From positions 165,842 to 229,841 of the forward strand of contig CATOTH010000011.1 in the NCBI GenBank assembly GCA_951813065.1: DNA of 64,000 bases. Reading direction: 5' to 3'. The DNA comes from an uncultured Bryobacterales bacterium. Lineage in GTDB: Bacteria; Acidobacteriota; Terriglobia; Bryobacterales; UBA6623. The translations under genes and the position numbers were made by a program. Below, piece after piece: positions 63,935 through 64,000 of the stretch. A model generated the notes under the pieces. It searched no databases. It worked only from the letters and a program-made list of their open reading frames with translations, and had not been told where the DNA came from. Every line of letters starts with the position of its first letter. The stretch's first letter is position 1.

Positions 63935-64000
63935 CAGATGGACTGGCCGTGGAGTCCAGGCAGTCACGAGTCTTGCCCTGGCCGATGCCGAGGGAATCCA

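Noticed and set aside
1..64000. CRISPR array, tRNA or rRNA genes
   Set aside because: I looked for regularly spaced repeats, T-loop-like sequences and rRNA-like stretches and saw none. A tRNAscan and Infernal run would settle it.

Overview
The window is a GC-rich bacterial chromosome segment. Two families point to Acidobacteriota: a duplicated-type MacB/FtsX orphan permease (46.4-48.9 kb) and a VWFA-related protein of the acidobacterial type (37.6-38.7 kb). PSD1-type cytochrome, DUF1501 and DUF1080 remnants and tandem serine hydrolases fit the same phylum. Seven ankyrin-repeat genes, most with an N-terminal signal or anchor segment, and heavy mobile-element debris suggest a host-associated lineage such as an invertebrate symbiont. 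The phylum call is well supported; the lifestyle is inference.

Region 1 (0.8-14.4 kb, + strand) is a tightly packed housekeeping block: a Gld-type ABC exporter (ATPase, permease, GldG-like auxiliary protein) with a DUF4340 protein, then apt, ispE, prs, rplY, pth, rpsF, rpsR, rplI, a short-chain dehydrogenase, a DUF4380 protein, a NadD-like nucleotidyltransferase and a J-domain-like protein. Many genes overlap or nearly touch. A sigma70-like promoter precedes the block and a second consensus-like one lies inside ispE.

Region 2 (14.6-25.1 kb) carries exported enzymes: a mutarotase-like protein, an esterase, a TIM-barrel isomerase-like protein, two tandem beta-lactamase-fold hydrolases and an HNH/excalibur nuclease-like protein. 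A PSD1/DUF1501 gene pair has collapsed around an intact IS110-type element whose non-coding end looks like a bridge-RNA locus.

Region 3 (25-46 kb) is sparse: gene fragments, an endonuclease/exonuclease/phosphatase protein, a large solenoid-like exported protein, the VWFA protein, ankyrin genes Ank1-Ank5, HicAB (toxin broken) and HigBA. Ank5 overlaps a 38-codon Cys-rich reading frame by ATGA.

Region 4 (46-64 kb) has the large permease, a decayed AbiE-like operon, remnants of HsdR, IS1380, IS110 and a serine recombinase, a DUF4258 toxin-antitoxin-like pair, ankyrin genes Ank6 (5' truncated) and Ank7 (911 aa, 21 repeats), and a complete 2.7-kb insertion sequence with 23-bp inverted ends, an 8-bp target duplication and two frames joined by an A5G6 run.

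The most distinctive feature is the ankyrin family. Ank1, 2, 4, 5 and 6 share an unusual four-repeat module and a C-terminal motif around a Ser and an aromatic residue. No tRNA, rRNA or CRISPR array was found.
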